A stretch of 64,000 bases of DNA, taken from Branchiostoma floridae (lineage: Eukaryota; Chordata; Leptocardii; Amphioxiformes; Branchiostomatidae). This document shows positions 21,871 through 34,299 of the stretch, in pieces. The position numbers and the translations under genes were made by a program. Within the stretch, counting starts at the first letter, position 1, and each line of letters begins with the position of its first letter. The stretch covers positions 2,105,969 to 2,169,968 of the forward strand of contig NC_049991.1 in assembly GCF_000003815.2 (NCBI RefSeq), given 5' to 3'. A model generated the notes under the pieces. It saw nothing but the letters and a program-made list of their open reading frames with translations, was not told the origin of the DNA and made no database searches.

Positions 21871-22097
21871 AAGGGAAGGACCTTGTGTCCTGACGCAGAT
21901 AGCCTCCTTTACCCTTGTTACGCAGAATGACTTTGCTTGGGTGAAAGAAAGTTGCAATAGAACTTGACTGTTTCCTTGGTTGGCGTTTGTTATACTTATA
22001 CGATCTTGTTGAATTCAACAGGCATACGTGATCTGGAAAGTGAAAAGATAAAACATATGAAATTTTTGTTGTCCACAGAAGACGAATTCATATACAG

Positions 22098-22510
22098 GGC
22101 TATGTTGATTGGATTACACGTTTGGCATCCGCTCGGATCAACTTTCATTCGTTTCCAAAACAAAATATTTTCGACCATGCTATAAATCGAACACAGCAGC
22201 TGCAAAACGATCAAATACTTGTCGAAACTTGTAATGAACATCGGAAAACGGATGATGATGTCATAGAATGCCAAAGTCATTTCAAAAGTCGAAGAAGATC
22301 AAACACGAAGAATCTACTCTTCGGCATGCCATAGTCGTGTCATTTGTTCAATCTATATAGCTACCTGATCACATAGACTTCATAGTGAAGACAACTTATT
22401 TAACCGAATTTATTTTCTTTGCGTGCTGAGTTTTGTACTTTTCAGAGAATGTCATTCTTACAATTGAGTCAACTTGGCCTACTGTAAAGACAAGTCTCGT
22501 CGATGAAGGT
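22098..22510. mobile_element. GCCATGTTGATTTGATTATATGG TIR element, copy 2 (decayed)
   Basis: Starts GCTATGTTGATTGGATTACACG and shares CGCTCGGATCAACTTTC, ACACAGCAGCTGCAAAA, ATAGAATGCCAAAGTCA and TGCCATAGTCGTGTCATTTGTTC with the 18.4-kb copy. The right end (CAACTTGGCCTACTG) is worn. Confidence 0.55.
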
Positions 22511-22589
22511 TAGACATCCAGGTAATAAGATAAGCCAAAATGAGTAACTGCTTTTTGGCCTAAAGACAAGTCTCTTAACCGAGGTAAAG

Positions 22590-23510
22590 TTAGTAATGTT
22601 GTTGTAGTGGACAGTGCAACTGTGTTTGTGTTCACGGCTGTGAGATATAGATCAGTCACTCCAGGACGGCAATTTGTAGAGAAACAGTCTTGCTGTGCAT
22701 GTGAGGGTTCATGATATCAGGGAGGCAAGAATGAATCACTTTTCCCGAGGTAAAGATAATAATGTTGTTGAAGAGGTTCATTAGTCACGTATGTACACAG
22801 TTGATACAATTTTCATCAAGCAGTGACTACTTTTAAAGGTAAACACACGTACCTCCAAATTTTCGATGGCTATCCGTGAGCAAAATGGACAGATATCCAT
22901 CGGAAATTTGGAGGTACGTGTGTTTACCTTTAAAAGGTAGTCACTGCTTGATTGACTGAAAATTCTATTGACAATAATGTTGTTGTAGTGGACTGGTAAT
23001 GTACTATGTGCAACTGTGTTTGTGTTCACGGCAGTGAGATATTGATCAGTCACTCCAGGAAGGCAATTTGTAGGGAAAAGTCTTGATGTGAGGGTTCATG
23101 ATATTAGGGAGGCAAAAATTAGTCCCTTGCATTTTTTGTCCCGGGGTTAAGTTAATGATATTGTTGAAGAGATTCAGTAGTCACGTATGTACACAGTTAA
23201 TAGAATTTTCATCAAGCAGTGGCTACTTTTTAAAGGTAAACACGTACCTCACAATTTTCGATCATCGCGGCTATCCGTGAGCAAGATGGACTGATATCCA
23301 TCGGAAATTTGGAGGTACGTGTGTTTACCTTAAGTTTTAAAAGTATTCACTGATTGATAAGAATTATATTGACAATAATGTTGTTGTAGTGGACTGGGAA
23401 TGTGCAACTGTGTTCACGGCTGTGAGATATTGATCAGTCACTCCAGGACGGCAATTTGTACTGAAACAGTCTTGCTGTGAGGGTCCATGGTACGAGGGAG
23501 ATAAAAATCA
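22590..23510. repeat. ~395-bp tandem repeat with an internal hairpin
   Basis: Two full and one partial unit. Each has GTTGTAGTGGAC, GTGTTCACGGCTGTGAGATAT, GATCAGTCACTCCAGGACGGC and, in the two full units, arms AAAGGTAAACACACGTACCTCC and GGAGGTACGTGTGTTTACCTTT that would fold into a long hairpin (22805-22965, 23199-23360). Confidence 0.85.
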
Positions 23511-23519
23511 GTCATCGTA

Positions 23520-24340
23520 GAACTCACGCATCCTTCACTCTGTAGTGTGCATATTATGAGTTTACAAGACGGTTATTTGTAACTTCTGCGCCTCATCAAG
23601 AAGTAACGTGCACAACCCAAATTTTGGGGCATAATCATAGATCATAAAGTGTTTTTTCATATCCAGCAAGTTTCAAATTATTGCCCTCACTACTACTATC
23701 AATTTCAAGTCCTCCTGAAAATCAGTAGGTAAGTGGCGAGAAAAACAAGGGTGAACTGTGAGCTGTGTGGGTTCCTCATGACAGGAAATCTTCAAGGACA
23801 TAGTTTCAAAATATTTGATGAAGATTCCATTCGTATTTTAACTAGAAAAAAGTGTATTTCTGACTTTCAGCCCTCCAAAAATAGCCCACACATTTCAGGT
23901 CACAGCTCAACGAGTTTGTTTTTTTATTCTCAAACACCTAATGTTACGGGTGCCACTGCAAAGTAATGGTCATAGTGATTTGAAATTTTATGTCAAAAGC
24001 TGACAGAAGAGTCAAGCCGACCTATGAGTTTGTATGCAAATCTCCAATCATATCCTACTATAGCACACGATAGTATCAAAAGCTGCCAGAGGAGTGAAGT
24101 CGGCCTAGGAGTGATTACCTCAAAAGAGATCCACTTAGAATAATGCAGTACGTCGCTGATAAAAGGAGTTTAAGAAATGAGTACTGACAGTTGCATGATG
24201 AATGGGGTAGAATTATTCAGTACATTAAAGCCTCCTTCAGATCTACTGGTTGATTGTTGATTATTGTAAAATTGTAACATCGACATCAATCATGCAAGCG
24301 GTGCTGACAGATGTTTTACCTTTAAGAACATGCCATAATC
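23520..24340. other. Interval with nothing recognised
   Basis: A 77-codon open frame at 23733-23966 has no features I recognise. A short duplication (TCAAAAGCTG-CAGA-GAGT, near 23994 and 24076) is present. Confidence 0.4.
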
Positions 24341-24347
24341 ACTTTCC

Positions 24348-24900
24348 GTTCAGAAACGTGATCGTAGGATTGTGTTGGGTCGGCAGTACACTACATATCC
24401 GGAAGCCTTGGGAACATTGAATCTACAGACTCTTTCTGATCGCAGACATGATCTCTGTTTGAACTTTGCAAAGAAAGTACAACAGTCGCCACGCTTCTGT
24501 TCCTGGCTGCCTTCCACGTGAGGAGAACAGCATGGTAGGCTACACAGAAACTCACGCCAGTACTCCTAAGCCATGGGTACTAAGCGCTAGACCACGAGTG
24601 CTAAACCAGCGATTGCCAAACTCTTCAGTGTCAATCTACAGAACTGAATTAATATTCATGTTGGACGGTCACTTGTTTCTGATAAATTGAAACAGAGACC
24701 AGTTTTAACTGTATTAGTCCTCAACTATCATGATAGTAATTAGAAATGATAGAAAGTTATTTGTAAATATTGTAATTTATCGCGATTGTTTTTCTGCATA
24801 GTTTGATTGTAAATCTCAGCACAACTCAGTGTTTACTGCAATGCCGATATTATACATGTGTTTGTCAATAAACCAATTACTACTACTACTACTACTACTT
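24348..24900 (+). mobile_element. Non-LTR retrotransposon 3' fragment
   Basis: Frame from 24348 reads QKRDRRIVLGRQYTTYPEAL, LNLQTLSDRRHDLCLNFAKK and FCSWLP, the region after the reverse transcriptase in lancelet-type non-LTR elements. It then hits a stop and continues in another frame. An AATAAA and a (TAC)n tail at 24880-24899 mark the 3' end. Confidence 0.75.
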
Positions 24901-25559
24901 TGTGGTCATGGTGGAGAGAGAGGGGGAGGGAGAGATAGAGAGAGGAAAGGGATCTCGAACCAGTTTATAGCTAACTGTTGGTCCACATGGTTGATACAAA
25001 GAAGACAGACGCTATGTACAACACTTACATGTTCATTATACGGGGAAATTCCTCTAGCCCTTTTTGACAAACACAATGAACAGGGTACCATGTACCAAGG
25101 CTTAACGTCCCGTCCTTTCAAGTAGCATAGAGAAAGAGTAAAAAAACAATACCTCAATTTGTCATGGAGGTAACGATCACCTTCTGCTTTGAAATGTGTA
25201 TTTCCAGAACATGTGTCAAAGTTCTCAAGGCTGAATCCATATCTCCAACATCTGCTCTACCGGTGAACTTAGAACTCGCGCATCACTCAGGACCATCGTT
25301 TTGAACATGCCTCAAGCTTTCAGTAAATTCTGCAAAGAGGCCGGTCACAATGTCGACAGGATGTCGTCAATCATGCGTATGGGGGAAGATTCCGCCCGTT
25401 TCCAACTATTAGGACAGCGTGTGTTCGATTCAGGGGAGACTTTCTCACAGTTTTACACTTTTAAATGGTGTGTGTAGGTTGAGTCAAATGGAAATATCAT
25501 TAATGTATCTTTAAAATAACAAGTCTTTCTTATACATGGCACTCTACCTGTTCAACATT

Positions 25560-25700
25560 TTTTTATACAGGGTTCAACAACCGACAATTCGTAGTCGGTC
25601 TTCTACCGTCTTTCACCTTTTTAAGGTCTATAGTGACTAGTTCTATTTCGTACTGTAGCTAGGTGTCGCTGCTGCAGTGTGAAGTGTGTGGTCCCAAATG
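25560..25700 (-). repeat. GCGGTCCCAAACG dispersed repeat, copy 3
   Basis: Shares AGCTAGGTGTCGCTGC, GGTCCCAAATG and CAACCGACAATTCG with the 14.1- and 50.4-kb copies. The stem-loop part is worn. Confidence 0.55.
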
Positions 25701-25849
25701 TGACTGTGTCTGTATCCCCCCTCATCACGGTATCACGGTTCATTACTGGGCTGTTAAATATTTTGATAAGGCAGTTGACAAAACTCAACCAATGGAATTT
25801 TTTTTACCCCCACCACCATAAAAATATGTTGAAAAAGTATTTGACAGTT

Positions 25850-26115
25850 CTTGAGAAATAATGGTTTAGAACGTGAATGGGGAGCGAAACAATGCATATT
25901 ATCAGTCCCTTTCCCCCCGAGGAAAGTCTTCGAGGACTTGCAGGCCTCTAAGATGCATGTATATGACCTTGTGTATGAAATAATAGGTGAGGAGACGAGT
26001 GGAAAAGAACGTAACAGTGCATATTACCAGTCCCTGTCCCCCGAAGAAGGACTTTGAGAAAGCATTTGCTAGCCACAAAGATGTCCTTGATAGTTTTTGA
26101 GAAGTAATGAGTAAG
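25850..26115. repeat. ~130-bp duplication
   Basis: GCATATTATCAGTCCCTTTCCCCCGA and GCATATTACCAGTCCCTGTCCCCCGA, each followed by an AAG...GACTT block and TGAGAAATAATG-like phrases. Two full units and a partial one. No gene. Confidence 0.5.
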
Positions 26116-26129
26116 AAGGCGAACGATAA

Positions 26130-27185
26130 CCCCCGAGCCTAGGGAAAATGACAAGACTGATGTTTACACGTAAAACCGTTAACGCGTCGTGCACCACGGG
26201 AATATAGTTCTAAGGGCAGAAAAGGGCAAGGTGTCATTTAGTATGTATGAACACTACCGAAGAGAGTATGTAACTCGACCTTTATCACCTAGCACACCTG
26301 TCATGACGATTGCGAAGGCTGCTCCCTCGGGTACAGAAACTCACTTTTCTCTCTGACTCTGTCAACAAGCCTGATTCTCATGCAAACGCAAAGCAAAACA
26401 ATTTGTAGGTGTCACGCCGTGACATTTTATGGATGAGTGTATATCTGTAACGTAAGCCTCTGACTTGTAGTGATTCAAAATAGATACCCAGACAGTCTCT
26501 CAAATTTCTGTTGGCGTTACAACCATTTCAAGACAGAGTGGACTACGGCCAACCGATAGTGATGAATAATGGTTGTAAGCTCATAATTGAACCCTAAAGA
26601 CAATGCTGTACGTTACCTAACGTTTCTGCTATAAACAGATCTGTCTAGATTTGTTTTCCATTATGTGTATCCTATCTGTCATTGAATCCTTTCTTTTTGC
26701 TGCGAAATACATTTAGTTTTATCCTTCACCCCAGAGCTACCATTGGTCAAACAACACATCACTCTGTGCACGAATAAGCCAGAGACTTTCGTTGAACACT
26801 CCAATCATTATTCGTATCAATGGCTTTGCCATAGAATGCGCTTACCCTTCTATATCTTTTCAGAAGATCTTGTTTATATGGTTCAGGATTAGTTTATAAA
26901 ACCATAATGCCAATGGTTTATAATGCCATATACACTCAGTGAGTCACAGCTGAGAATCGTCTTCCCCCCTTTGGCCACCAACCGCTATAAAACACACATA
27001 TACGACGACAAATGATGCCCTATACTGGCCAGTAATGGGAACAGTAAATCCTACGTAAGGCGGATGAGATTATATCGTAGTTACGCGAGGCATGCAGGGG
27101 TTTAATGTTCATCAATCACACCCGATCTCCAAGGCCAACAACCTGTTGAGTAACGTACCCATTGTAATGTGATTGTGATACTTGA
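26130..27185. other. Interval with nothing recognised
   Basis: Unique-looking sequence with no open frame of note, no RNA gene and no clear repeat. Confidence 0.4.
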
Positions 27186-27189
27186 TATA

Positions 27190-27411
27190 ACGTTAGTTCT
27201 CCTTGATTCGTGGGGTAACCTATATCCGTTGTGTTGCTAAACAGGGTATCCAGGGACATCAAGTCGATGGAAGGTATTTTCAAATTGTACTATTCTCAAA
27301 ACATTGCAGTTTGAAACCATCATCTGTCGACTTAATATCCCTAAATACATTGTTCTTAAAAAGATCCGAACGGATAAAGGTTACCCTACGGATAAAGGTG
27401 AACTAGCGTTA
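27190..27411. mobile_element. TTATCCG MITE, copy 3
   Basis: Left CGTTAGTTCTCCTTGATTCG and GGTAACCTATATCCGTTG; right GGATAAAGGTTACCC and GGATAAAGGTGAACTAGCG. Inner arms include TAATATCCCTAAATAC. Well preserved. Confidence 0.75.
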
Positions 27412-27429
27412 CGTTTAGACGGCCATCTT

Positions 27430-27590
27430 TGCTGAGATTGAGAGAAACGTTTTCAGATCGGCGGACAAGTGGATGCTGGATTTCTCTATGACATTAGGTA
27501 GGTTGTTCACATGTATGCAGAATAACAGAGGGCCCAGGATACTTCCCTAGGGTACCCCGTAGGTGAGCAGAATGCAGTCTATGGTGAAGA
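27430..27590 (-). pseudogene. Non-LTR reverse-transcriptase remnant
   Basis: The minus strand reads LTYGVP(stop)GSILGPLLF, then VNNLPNVIEKSS and LSADL. This fits the reverse-transcriptase run GVPQGSxLGPLLF ... ND ... YADD. The Gln codon is now TAG, and the catalytic YADD is SADL, so it is dead. Confidence 0.8.
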
Positions 27591-27599
27591 TGACTCCAA

Positions 27600-28500
27600 A
27601 ACTGAAAAACCCATCTATACCAGTTATAAGGAGGTAGATCCTGTGGACTAGTACCATACAGGATAGTTACATAAAGTGGAGGTCATTGCCTTTATGTGAA
27701 CATGGTTACACTTTAACTGAGTCAAATAATGATTAACACCGACCTACGTAAATGCAATCATATAGATATATAGTAGAGTGGATGAATGAATGAATACCTC
27801 TATTGCATATATCTTTGCCACACTGCGAAAACCATAACAGAATGTTAATAGATGAAAATAAACTACATGAATTCAGCTTCTCCTCGCTTTTGGTTATAGT
27901 AGAAATATAAGATCATATATATTTGGAAGGTTTGTATAGTTGTTTTAGAAATATGCTTTTTCATTAAAGTGTACAAAATACGAAAATTTAATTTGTACGA
28001 ACCGAGTATTTCACTATATAATCTACATTTTATTACAAAATGGAATTAGTTCTCTATTCTCTTTAAATTATAATATTCACACATCGTTGTTGCAGAGGAG
28101 TGCGAGCATGTCTTTTAAGTTTAGTATTAAGTATGTTACAGCTTATCCGAGGTCTTCCTAACTCTCATATTTTCAAATGTAAAGTAAGTGTTATACAAGG
28201 CTTCAGCATGGATTTTCAGAATCGCATCTACCTCTTATACAAGTTACAACCCCATCAATTGCTACATGTATGTCTGTAAATGGTCGCTTTGTGGTCAACC
28301 TTGGCCAGTTGCCCGTATAGTAGCTGCTGCCATTCTTCATAATGGTAAATCGTTGTAAAGTATACCTGTTTTTATTGTAACACAAATCCCTGTTCACCGA
28401 TCTTGGCAGACCACAATGGTGGCAGTAAAGTCTTCTGAACACTGCAATGTACATGTCTGCCCTCTGAGGTCATGCATATAACGTCCAACAGCTGCTGCAG
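27600..28500. other. AT-rich interval, nothing recognised
   Basis: Contains a short (GAAT)n run (27782-27796), which may mark a retroelement tail on the minus strand. No gene seen. Confidence 0.4.
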
Positions 28501-28502
28501 CA

Positions 28503-28885
28503 GATTCGGCCATTTTGATTTGATTATATGGATGACATCCGCGCTCGCATCAACTTTCAACCGTCTTGAAAATGTACGTTTTCGGCCATATTGTAAATTG
28601 TACAAAGCAGCTGAAAAAATGGCGTACATTGCAATATCGGAAAGCATATACTGGTGTCATATAATGCCAAGGTCAATTCAGAGCTCAAAAAGAAGATATG
28701 AAAGAAGCAAAATGAAGAATCTATTAGTATTGATCGGAATACCATACTCTGTGTGTTCAGTGATTTAGAGTATCCTTGCTACCCACTTAAATTTCATAAT
28801 GAAACGTTTCTTTTGGCCTAACTTCCTTCTTGCCGTACGCCCCCATTGGTTTTCGGGTTCCCATCCATATAGTCGAATCAACATG
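28503..28885. mobile_element. GCCATGTTGATTTGATTATATGG TIR element, copy 3
   Basis: Left GGCCATTTTGATTTGATTATATGGATGACATCC; right CCATCCATATAGTCGAATCAACATGG. The middle has CGCTCGCATCAACTTTC, AAAGCAGCTGAAAAAATG and CCATACTCTGTGTGTTCAG. The best preserved copy. Confidence 0.8.
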
Positions 28886-30200
28886 GTCGTAAAGTACACA
28901 GGGGAGAAGTTTTAACCACTGATGTGCGCAGTAAGAAATACAGCCACATTCTTTCTGCTGCAAATCTTAAATTGGCAACATGAGGAAGATCTTTATGTAC
29001 TTCCAGAAACTTATGGACGGAGTGCTTCTATTCACCATCAGCTGAGCACACAGAGAATTAACCACTACTGTGCACTATCCACTATCGAGGGGAGACATAC
29101 AGTCAAATTCTGTCTGTTGCAAATCTTGCGACGGCAACCTGAGGTAGATCTTTACGGACTTCCAGAATGTTATGGACAGTCATTGCTTACACAGTAGACC
29201 ACTGCCCGGTCGTAAAGAACACAGGGAAGAAGATTTAACCGCTGATGTACACTATCGAGGGAGACAGCCAACCTTATTTCTGTTGCAAATCTTGCGACGG
29301 CAACCTGAGGAAGATCTTTACGGACTTCCAGAAAGTTAGTACAGTACTACTTACACGGACCGTCAGCTGCAGTAGAAGATCACTGCTCCGTCGTAAAAAA
29401 ACATATAGGAGAAGCTTTGGCCACTGATGTGCACTATTAAGGGAGAAATATGGCCAAAGTCTTATTTTTTCGAATCTTGTGACGGCAACCTGAGGAAGAT
29501 TTTCATGGACTTCCAGAAAGTTACTTTAGTTAACACACAGACCGTCAGCTGCAGTTACTGTAGTAGACTGCTGCTTGGTCCTAAAGCACACAGAGAAGCT
29601 TTAACCATTGATGTGCACTATCGAGAAAGAAATACAGCCAAATTCTTTCTTGAGGAAGATATTTACAGACTTCCAGAAAGTTCTGGACAGAGTGCTTTCT
29701 TCGAACGCCAGCTGCAGTAGTAGATTACTGCTCTGTCGTAAATAATACCGAATACAAGCTTTAGCCACTAATGTTCACTATGGAGAAAGAAATACAGCCA
29801 AATCCTTTCTGTTGCAACGGCAACCTGAGGAAGATCTTTATGGACTTCAAAAGGTTATGGACAGAGCAAATACAGCGAAGTAGTAGATTACTGCTCTGTC
29901 GTAAAGGACACAGAAGACAAACTTTAGCCACTGATGTTCACTATGGAGAAATACATAAAGCCTTTCTGTTGCAAATCTTGCGACGGCAACCTGAGGAAGA
30001 TCTTTATGGACTTCTAGAAAGTTATGGACAGAGCGACTGTCAGCTGCAGTAGTAGACTAAGAACACAGAGAATAAACTTAAAGTTAACCAATGATGTGCA
30101 CTATCGAAGGAAACATACAGCCAAGTTCTTTCTGTTACAAATCTTGCGATGGCAACCTGAGAAAGACCTTTATGGACTACCTGGTGTTATGGATAGAGTA
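28886..30200. repeat. ~166-bp tandem array, eight units
   Basis: GACGGCAACCTGAGGAAGAT recurs near 28970, 29130, 29296, 29481, 29648 (truncated), 29817, 29983 and 30149. Each unit also has AGCTGCAGTAGTAGA, GTCGTAAAGAACACAG and GATGTGCACTATCGAG. Short open frames repeating a Leu/Gln-rich phrase come from the repeat and are broken by stops. Confidence 0.92.
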
Positions 30201-31985
30201 CTTACACTAGCGTCCATCAATAACGGTGACCATTTGGAGTCCATGTACTTCACCCTGCTGGTATAGGCCCTTTGCGTTGATCTAATGTGTCTTACATGTT
30301 TCTGGTGGTAGTTCATCTTTGCAGTTGGAAGGACCTTGGCCTTTAAAAGGCTATTCTTTGCCATCCAACATCGTGAAAAGGCCATACAGCCAAGTCTGCC
30401 GTATTCTTAACGACAACTTGAATCTGCGTTTCTGAGGCTCAAGATAAGGAACATTCAAAACTAGGAAAATTAATTGTGTGGTGTACAAATCACCAGTCAC
30501 CAGCGACAAACGATTTTGTTACCTACTGGAAGGAGGTTCATTTCCAACGGGGGTTCTGTTTTGAGTTGTGTATGTGTAGGTTTCTTGCTATTATTCGAGA
30601 ATCCTTTGATGCACTTTTGCGATTCTCGGTCTGTGTTGTTATCAAAATAATGAAACATGGTGATTTTAGCCCCCTAGCAATGTTTTCAGGTACTGCAGCA
30701 TTACATGCATTACACATCTTCCCGAAAGAAGTGTGGCAAAGGTCTTCTCCAGGAGGTCGATGACCTCAATTTGTGGACATCCACGTGGTTTGGGTCGACT
30801 TCATCAACTGTTATAGCATACGATTAGGCTTTTTGCAAAGTGGTTTTGATCTTATGAGAATTAACCAGGTATTCCACAGATTTGTCATGCTTTGCCGAAC
30901 TTTAGACATCTCTTCAATGTATTCAACACAAGACTGATGACATTCCAAGAAAGATGCATATACAAAATCGATTTCTTGGACTATGTCTACACGGTCCACG
31001 TATGTCTTCCCTTCCTAAGAGATTACAGAAGACATATTGAGAATAACGAATATGTGGCAACAAACATTTTCCTTGATCCTTGGGATATGATGAGCCCACA
31101 CCATCGGGCTTAAATGACTTTGTCCCACTTTCGCTTAATAACATTTGCACCACATAACAATTCGTTTTATAACTCCCCCGCGTGTATGTAACGCACGGCC
31201 GATTTGTTCTGTGAACTGATGTATCTTTGGTGAGATGCAATATGTAGGCACGAATTGCGTATATAAGACTTCGAGGGACATTTGTAACAGAGGTCATTGC
31301 ATACTGCAGTTACTTCTTATCATTGTAAGACGATCCTATCCATTTTTGTTCCTTACATGCTACAAGGGTTGGTAGATAACTCTGGACCTCACCAACAAAT
31401 AAGGCACAGAACTCAAATTTAAGGGTGAATATTCTCGCATAATTAAAAAGTGTTTATAACAACATTCCGATCATTGTGATCATTAGGTATAATGATCACA
31501 ATATATAGGCGAAAAAAAAGAACAATGAACAATTAAGCTGAGGAGGGCGGGTCAGCTTGCTCTGCTAGCTGAAAGTCAGATACCCACTTCTTTCTACCTC
31601 AAGTACGAAAGGAATTCTCATCAGATATTTTGAACCTTTTTTTCGAAGATTTTATGACATGAGGCGCGTGCCGATGTAATCAAATCAGCATGGCCATTTA
31701 ACAAACAGGCACATATTGGCTTTTCCAGATTGTTATCTTGCATAAATGTGATTCTGGTCACAGAAAATATGTGGGGCAAACGGTTTTGTCTTGGTAGATA
31801 CATGGGTTCTTTGCTAAGGTGATATTTATCAATATATAGCCTACAGCTACACAAAGGATAAGGTTAGATGTCAGACTTATGCGAATTTTGGCTCCAGATA
31901 AGCCGACCTATTTTCCCAAGAGATGGCCACGAAATATGTATCAACGGCACAAAAACGACCTGCTAGATCAAATCTCCCCACTTTC
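30201..31985. other. Interval with nothing recognised
   Basis: Several short open frames on both strands lack family features. A perfect-looking dyad ATTGTGATCATTAGGTATAATGATCACAAT (31473-31502) could form a small hairpin. AATCAAATCAGCATGGCCAT near 31680 is an end of the GCCATGTTGATTTGATT family. Confidence 0.4.
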
Positions 31986-31989
31986 TTAT

Positions 31990-32185
31990 CAAAATGGAAA
32001 ATCTACTGTAACGGTAGGAGCGGGGGTGTTCACGGGAATTTAAGTTTGCGTTAGAGAGAAAATGATGCGTGCGCGTTTGAAGTAAGTGGGTAGGCAGATA
32101 GAGGGCAGAACAAAATTTACGAGGTGTGTTTAAGTTCACGATTATGAGGTAATCGTGAAAACCGCGCACATGAAACAATCACAAA
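31990..32185. mobile_element. AAGTTCGCGG palindromic MITE, copy 1 (decayed)
   Basis: GTTCACGGGAATTTAAGTTTGCG, TTTAAGTTCACG and CGTGAAAACCGCGCACATGAA correspond to the better copy at 33470-33660. Confidence 0.6.
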
Positions 32186-32588
32186 TATTTTCTCTTTAAC
32201 AGCAGTATGTTGAGTTTTTAATTTTTTTTTACTTTCACTTTATTATTTAACCATCTAGGTTGAATTTGTGCAAATTTGCATAAAAATCCACCTTGCCTTT
32301 AATATCATCCTCTTAATTTTTTTTCATTATAAGACCGAAAGAACAAAAATACGACCGTAGTAGTGAGAACACGAATATCAACGGGAAAATCACTATATAT
32401 CATATATATAGAGAGTGTCTAATTCTATGAAGTATAAACGAAACAAAAATACATTACATCACCATACGACATTCTGATTTTGTTGATAAAGTCTTGAAAT
32501 TGCCTTCTAAGCTAGAAGAATGAGCAACAGCCTTGTAACATAGGAATACCTGAAATAAAATTGAACCCTGATATCAAATACAAATATT

Positions 32589-32882
32589 GGACTTACCGAA
32601 ATCTTCGACTGTCCAACTCCAGTCTTTGTCTAGGAATGAGTAATTCACCTGTTTATGCGACGTCACATTATGCAAATATATCACGTGACTTAGTGAGCAG
32701 AGATGTCTACATCACGAATTTACAACCATCCCTTTACCAGGGGTGGTGTAGAGTTTATACAACTAATGATCACTTCTCGCCGAGTCACGTGTTCTATTTG
32801 CATAAGGAGACCTCTCAGAAGCAGTGGAGAGCTCATTCCTTGACAAAGACTGGAGTTGACAATCCAAAATTTGGGTAAGTCC
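32589..32882. mobile_element. TIR element related to the Penelope-like element ends
   Basis: Ends GGACTTACC...TCCAACTCCAGTCTTTGTC and the complement of GACAAAGACTGGAGTTGACAATCCAAAATTTGGGTAAGTCC. GAGTCACGTGTTCTATTTGCATA...GACAAAGA also occurs at 52591-52665, upstream of the Penelope-like element. GGGTAAGTCC...GTGTTGGAAAG also occurs at its 3' end. Confidence 0.7.
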
Positions 32883-33469
32883 ATTTCTTGTGTTGGAAAG
32901 TAACTTTGATCCTGAATGACTTCTACCAACACTAATTGACTTTCAAGTTCATCTGGATCCCAAGGACAGTTTCACAAATACTTCATAGGAAAGTCAAGGT
33001 CCAAACGTTTAAAATCGATGTCCCGTGATTCAAAGCGCTGTCTCTCTAACGGCTTTGATGATATAAAAAGAAAATCGATGAGAAAGAAGAAGACACAGTT
33101 AAGACGGAGATGTGACTACCTCATAAATCATGTCTAATGGTGGCAAGTTCTGTCTCAAAGTTGATTCCGACTTTTCCGGAATAAAGTCTTTTTATAAGCA
33201 GTTGATCAATAGTCGGTCTCCGAGCTGTGAAGGATGGATTAGGATTGCCAAGCACAGACAGAAGAAGTTCTCAAAAGTTTGCTTTTTCTTAGTCCTGTTA
33301 AGAAAGGCTTAGACTCGGTCTATGAAGTTGTGGAATGGATCAATAAGTGGATCACAAAAGTTTGGCAGCAGGTTGCTTGGCAAGAAGTTTTGTTTGCACT
33401 AAAACAATGGATTGGCGCGCGATGTGCAAGTCATCTTTAAAAACACTCAAATTACCTTTATATGTACAT

Positions 33470-33665
33470 GCATTTAAGTTCGCGGGGATTTGATTTCGCG
33501 GTAGCGGGAAAATGAACTTTTCGCGGTGGTTTTAAGTTCGCGGTAGCATTATGCACTGTAGTCTCTATTGCCATGGAAAAATGTTCGCGGTGAATTTAAG
33601 TTCGCGTTGAGGCGGCAACCGTGAAAACCGCGAACATTAAACCACCGCGAAAGTTTCTGCATTTA
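33470..33665. mobile_element. AAGTTCGCGG palindromic MITE, copy 2
   Basis: TTTAAGTTCGCGG units in both orientations, ending with CGTGAAAACCGCGAACATTAAACCACCGCGAAA. Widespread type of invertebrate MITE; no coding capacity. Confidence 0.75.
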
Positions 33666-33990
33666 CAGTATGCTCTCATTTCATTTATGTTTACCTTCAC
33701 AAAAGGGATACATATTGTTTTGCCCCATTTCTTCTTCTTCTTCTCCAAACAGATAAGATTGCTTCTACGGTATGCACTGGTGAGGAAGCAGACACCCGAT
33801 GGGGTTCAATTACGTAATGTAGCAAGTGGCAGGACAGTGCAGCAGGAGCTGGTCGCGATTGGGGCTGTGTCCGTCTTTTGTAAGAGAGGGTATGGACTAG
33901 TACACCCTTTCTGTAAAAAAACCTATCTGCTATAGAAACATCATAAAAACTTGCCGCCCTATGTGCCACTAGCCCCTACCAGTGTCCTAA

Positions 33991-34294
33991 AGCTAAGGGC
34001 ACATCCCGTGCAAATGCGTGCCGTCTACGTGCCAAAACGTGGACAATCTTTTGGAATCCGTAAGTGGTGAGTACCGCCTCCGTATGAACTCGTAGGGAAT
34101 CCGACGGATTTTGGAACGCGCAGACACGCCTTAGAACTTTACGTGCAGGCAACACTTTGTGTGACGTGCGTTGACATACTCACTCCCTGCTCTTGCCAGT
34201 CGTTCCCCACGTTTTCAAAAATACGTGACGGACGTGGCCCCCTAAAAAAACGTACGGACAAATTGCACGTACGGCGAGTTGTGCCCTTAGCTTA
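33991..34294. mobile_element. TIR element (AAGCTAAGGGCACA ends)
   Basis: AAGCTAAGGGCACATCCCGTGCAAATGCGTGCCGT at the left, and the complement GTACGGACAAATTGCACGTACGGCGAGTTGTGCCCTTAGCTT at the right. It follows a short retroelement-tail motif at 33948-33990. Confidence 0.75.
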
Positions 34295-34299
34295 ACGAA

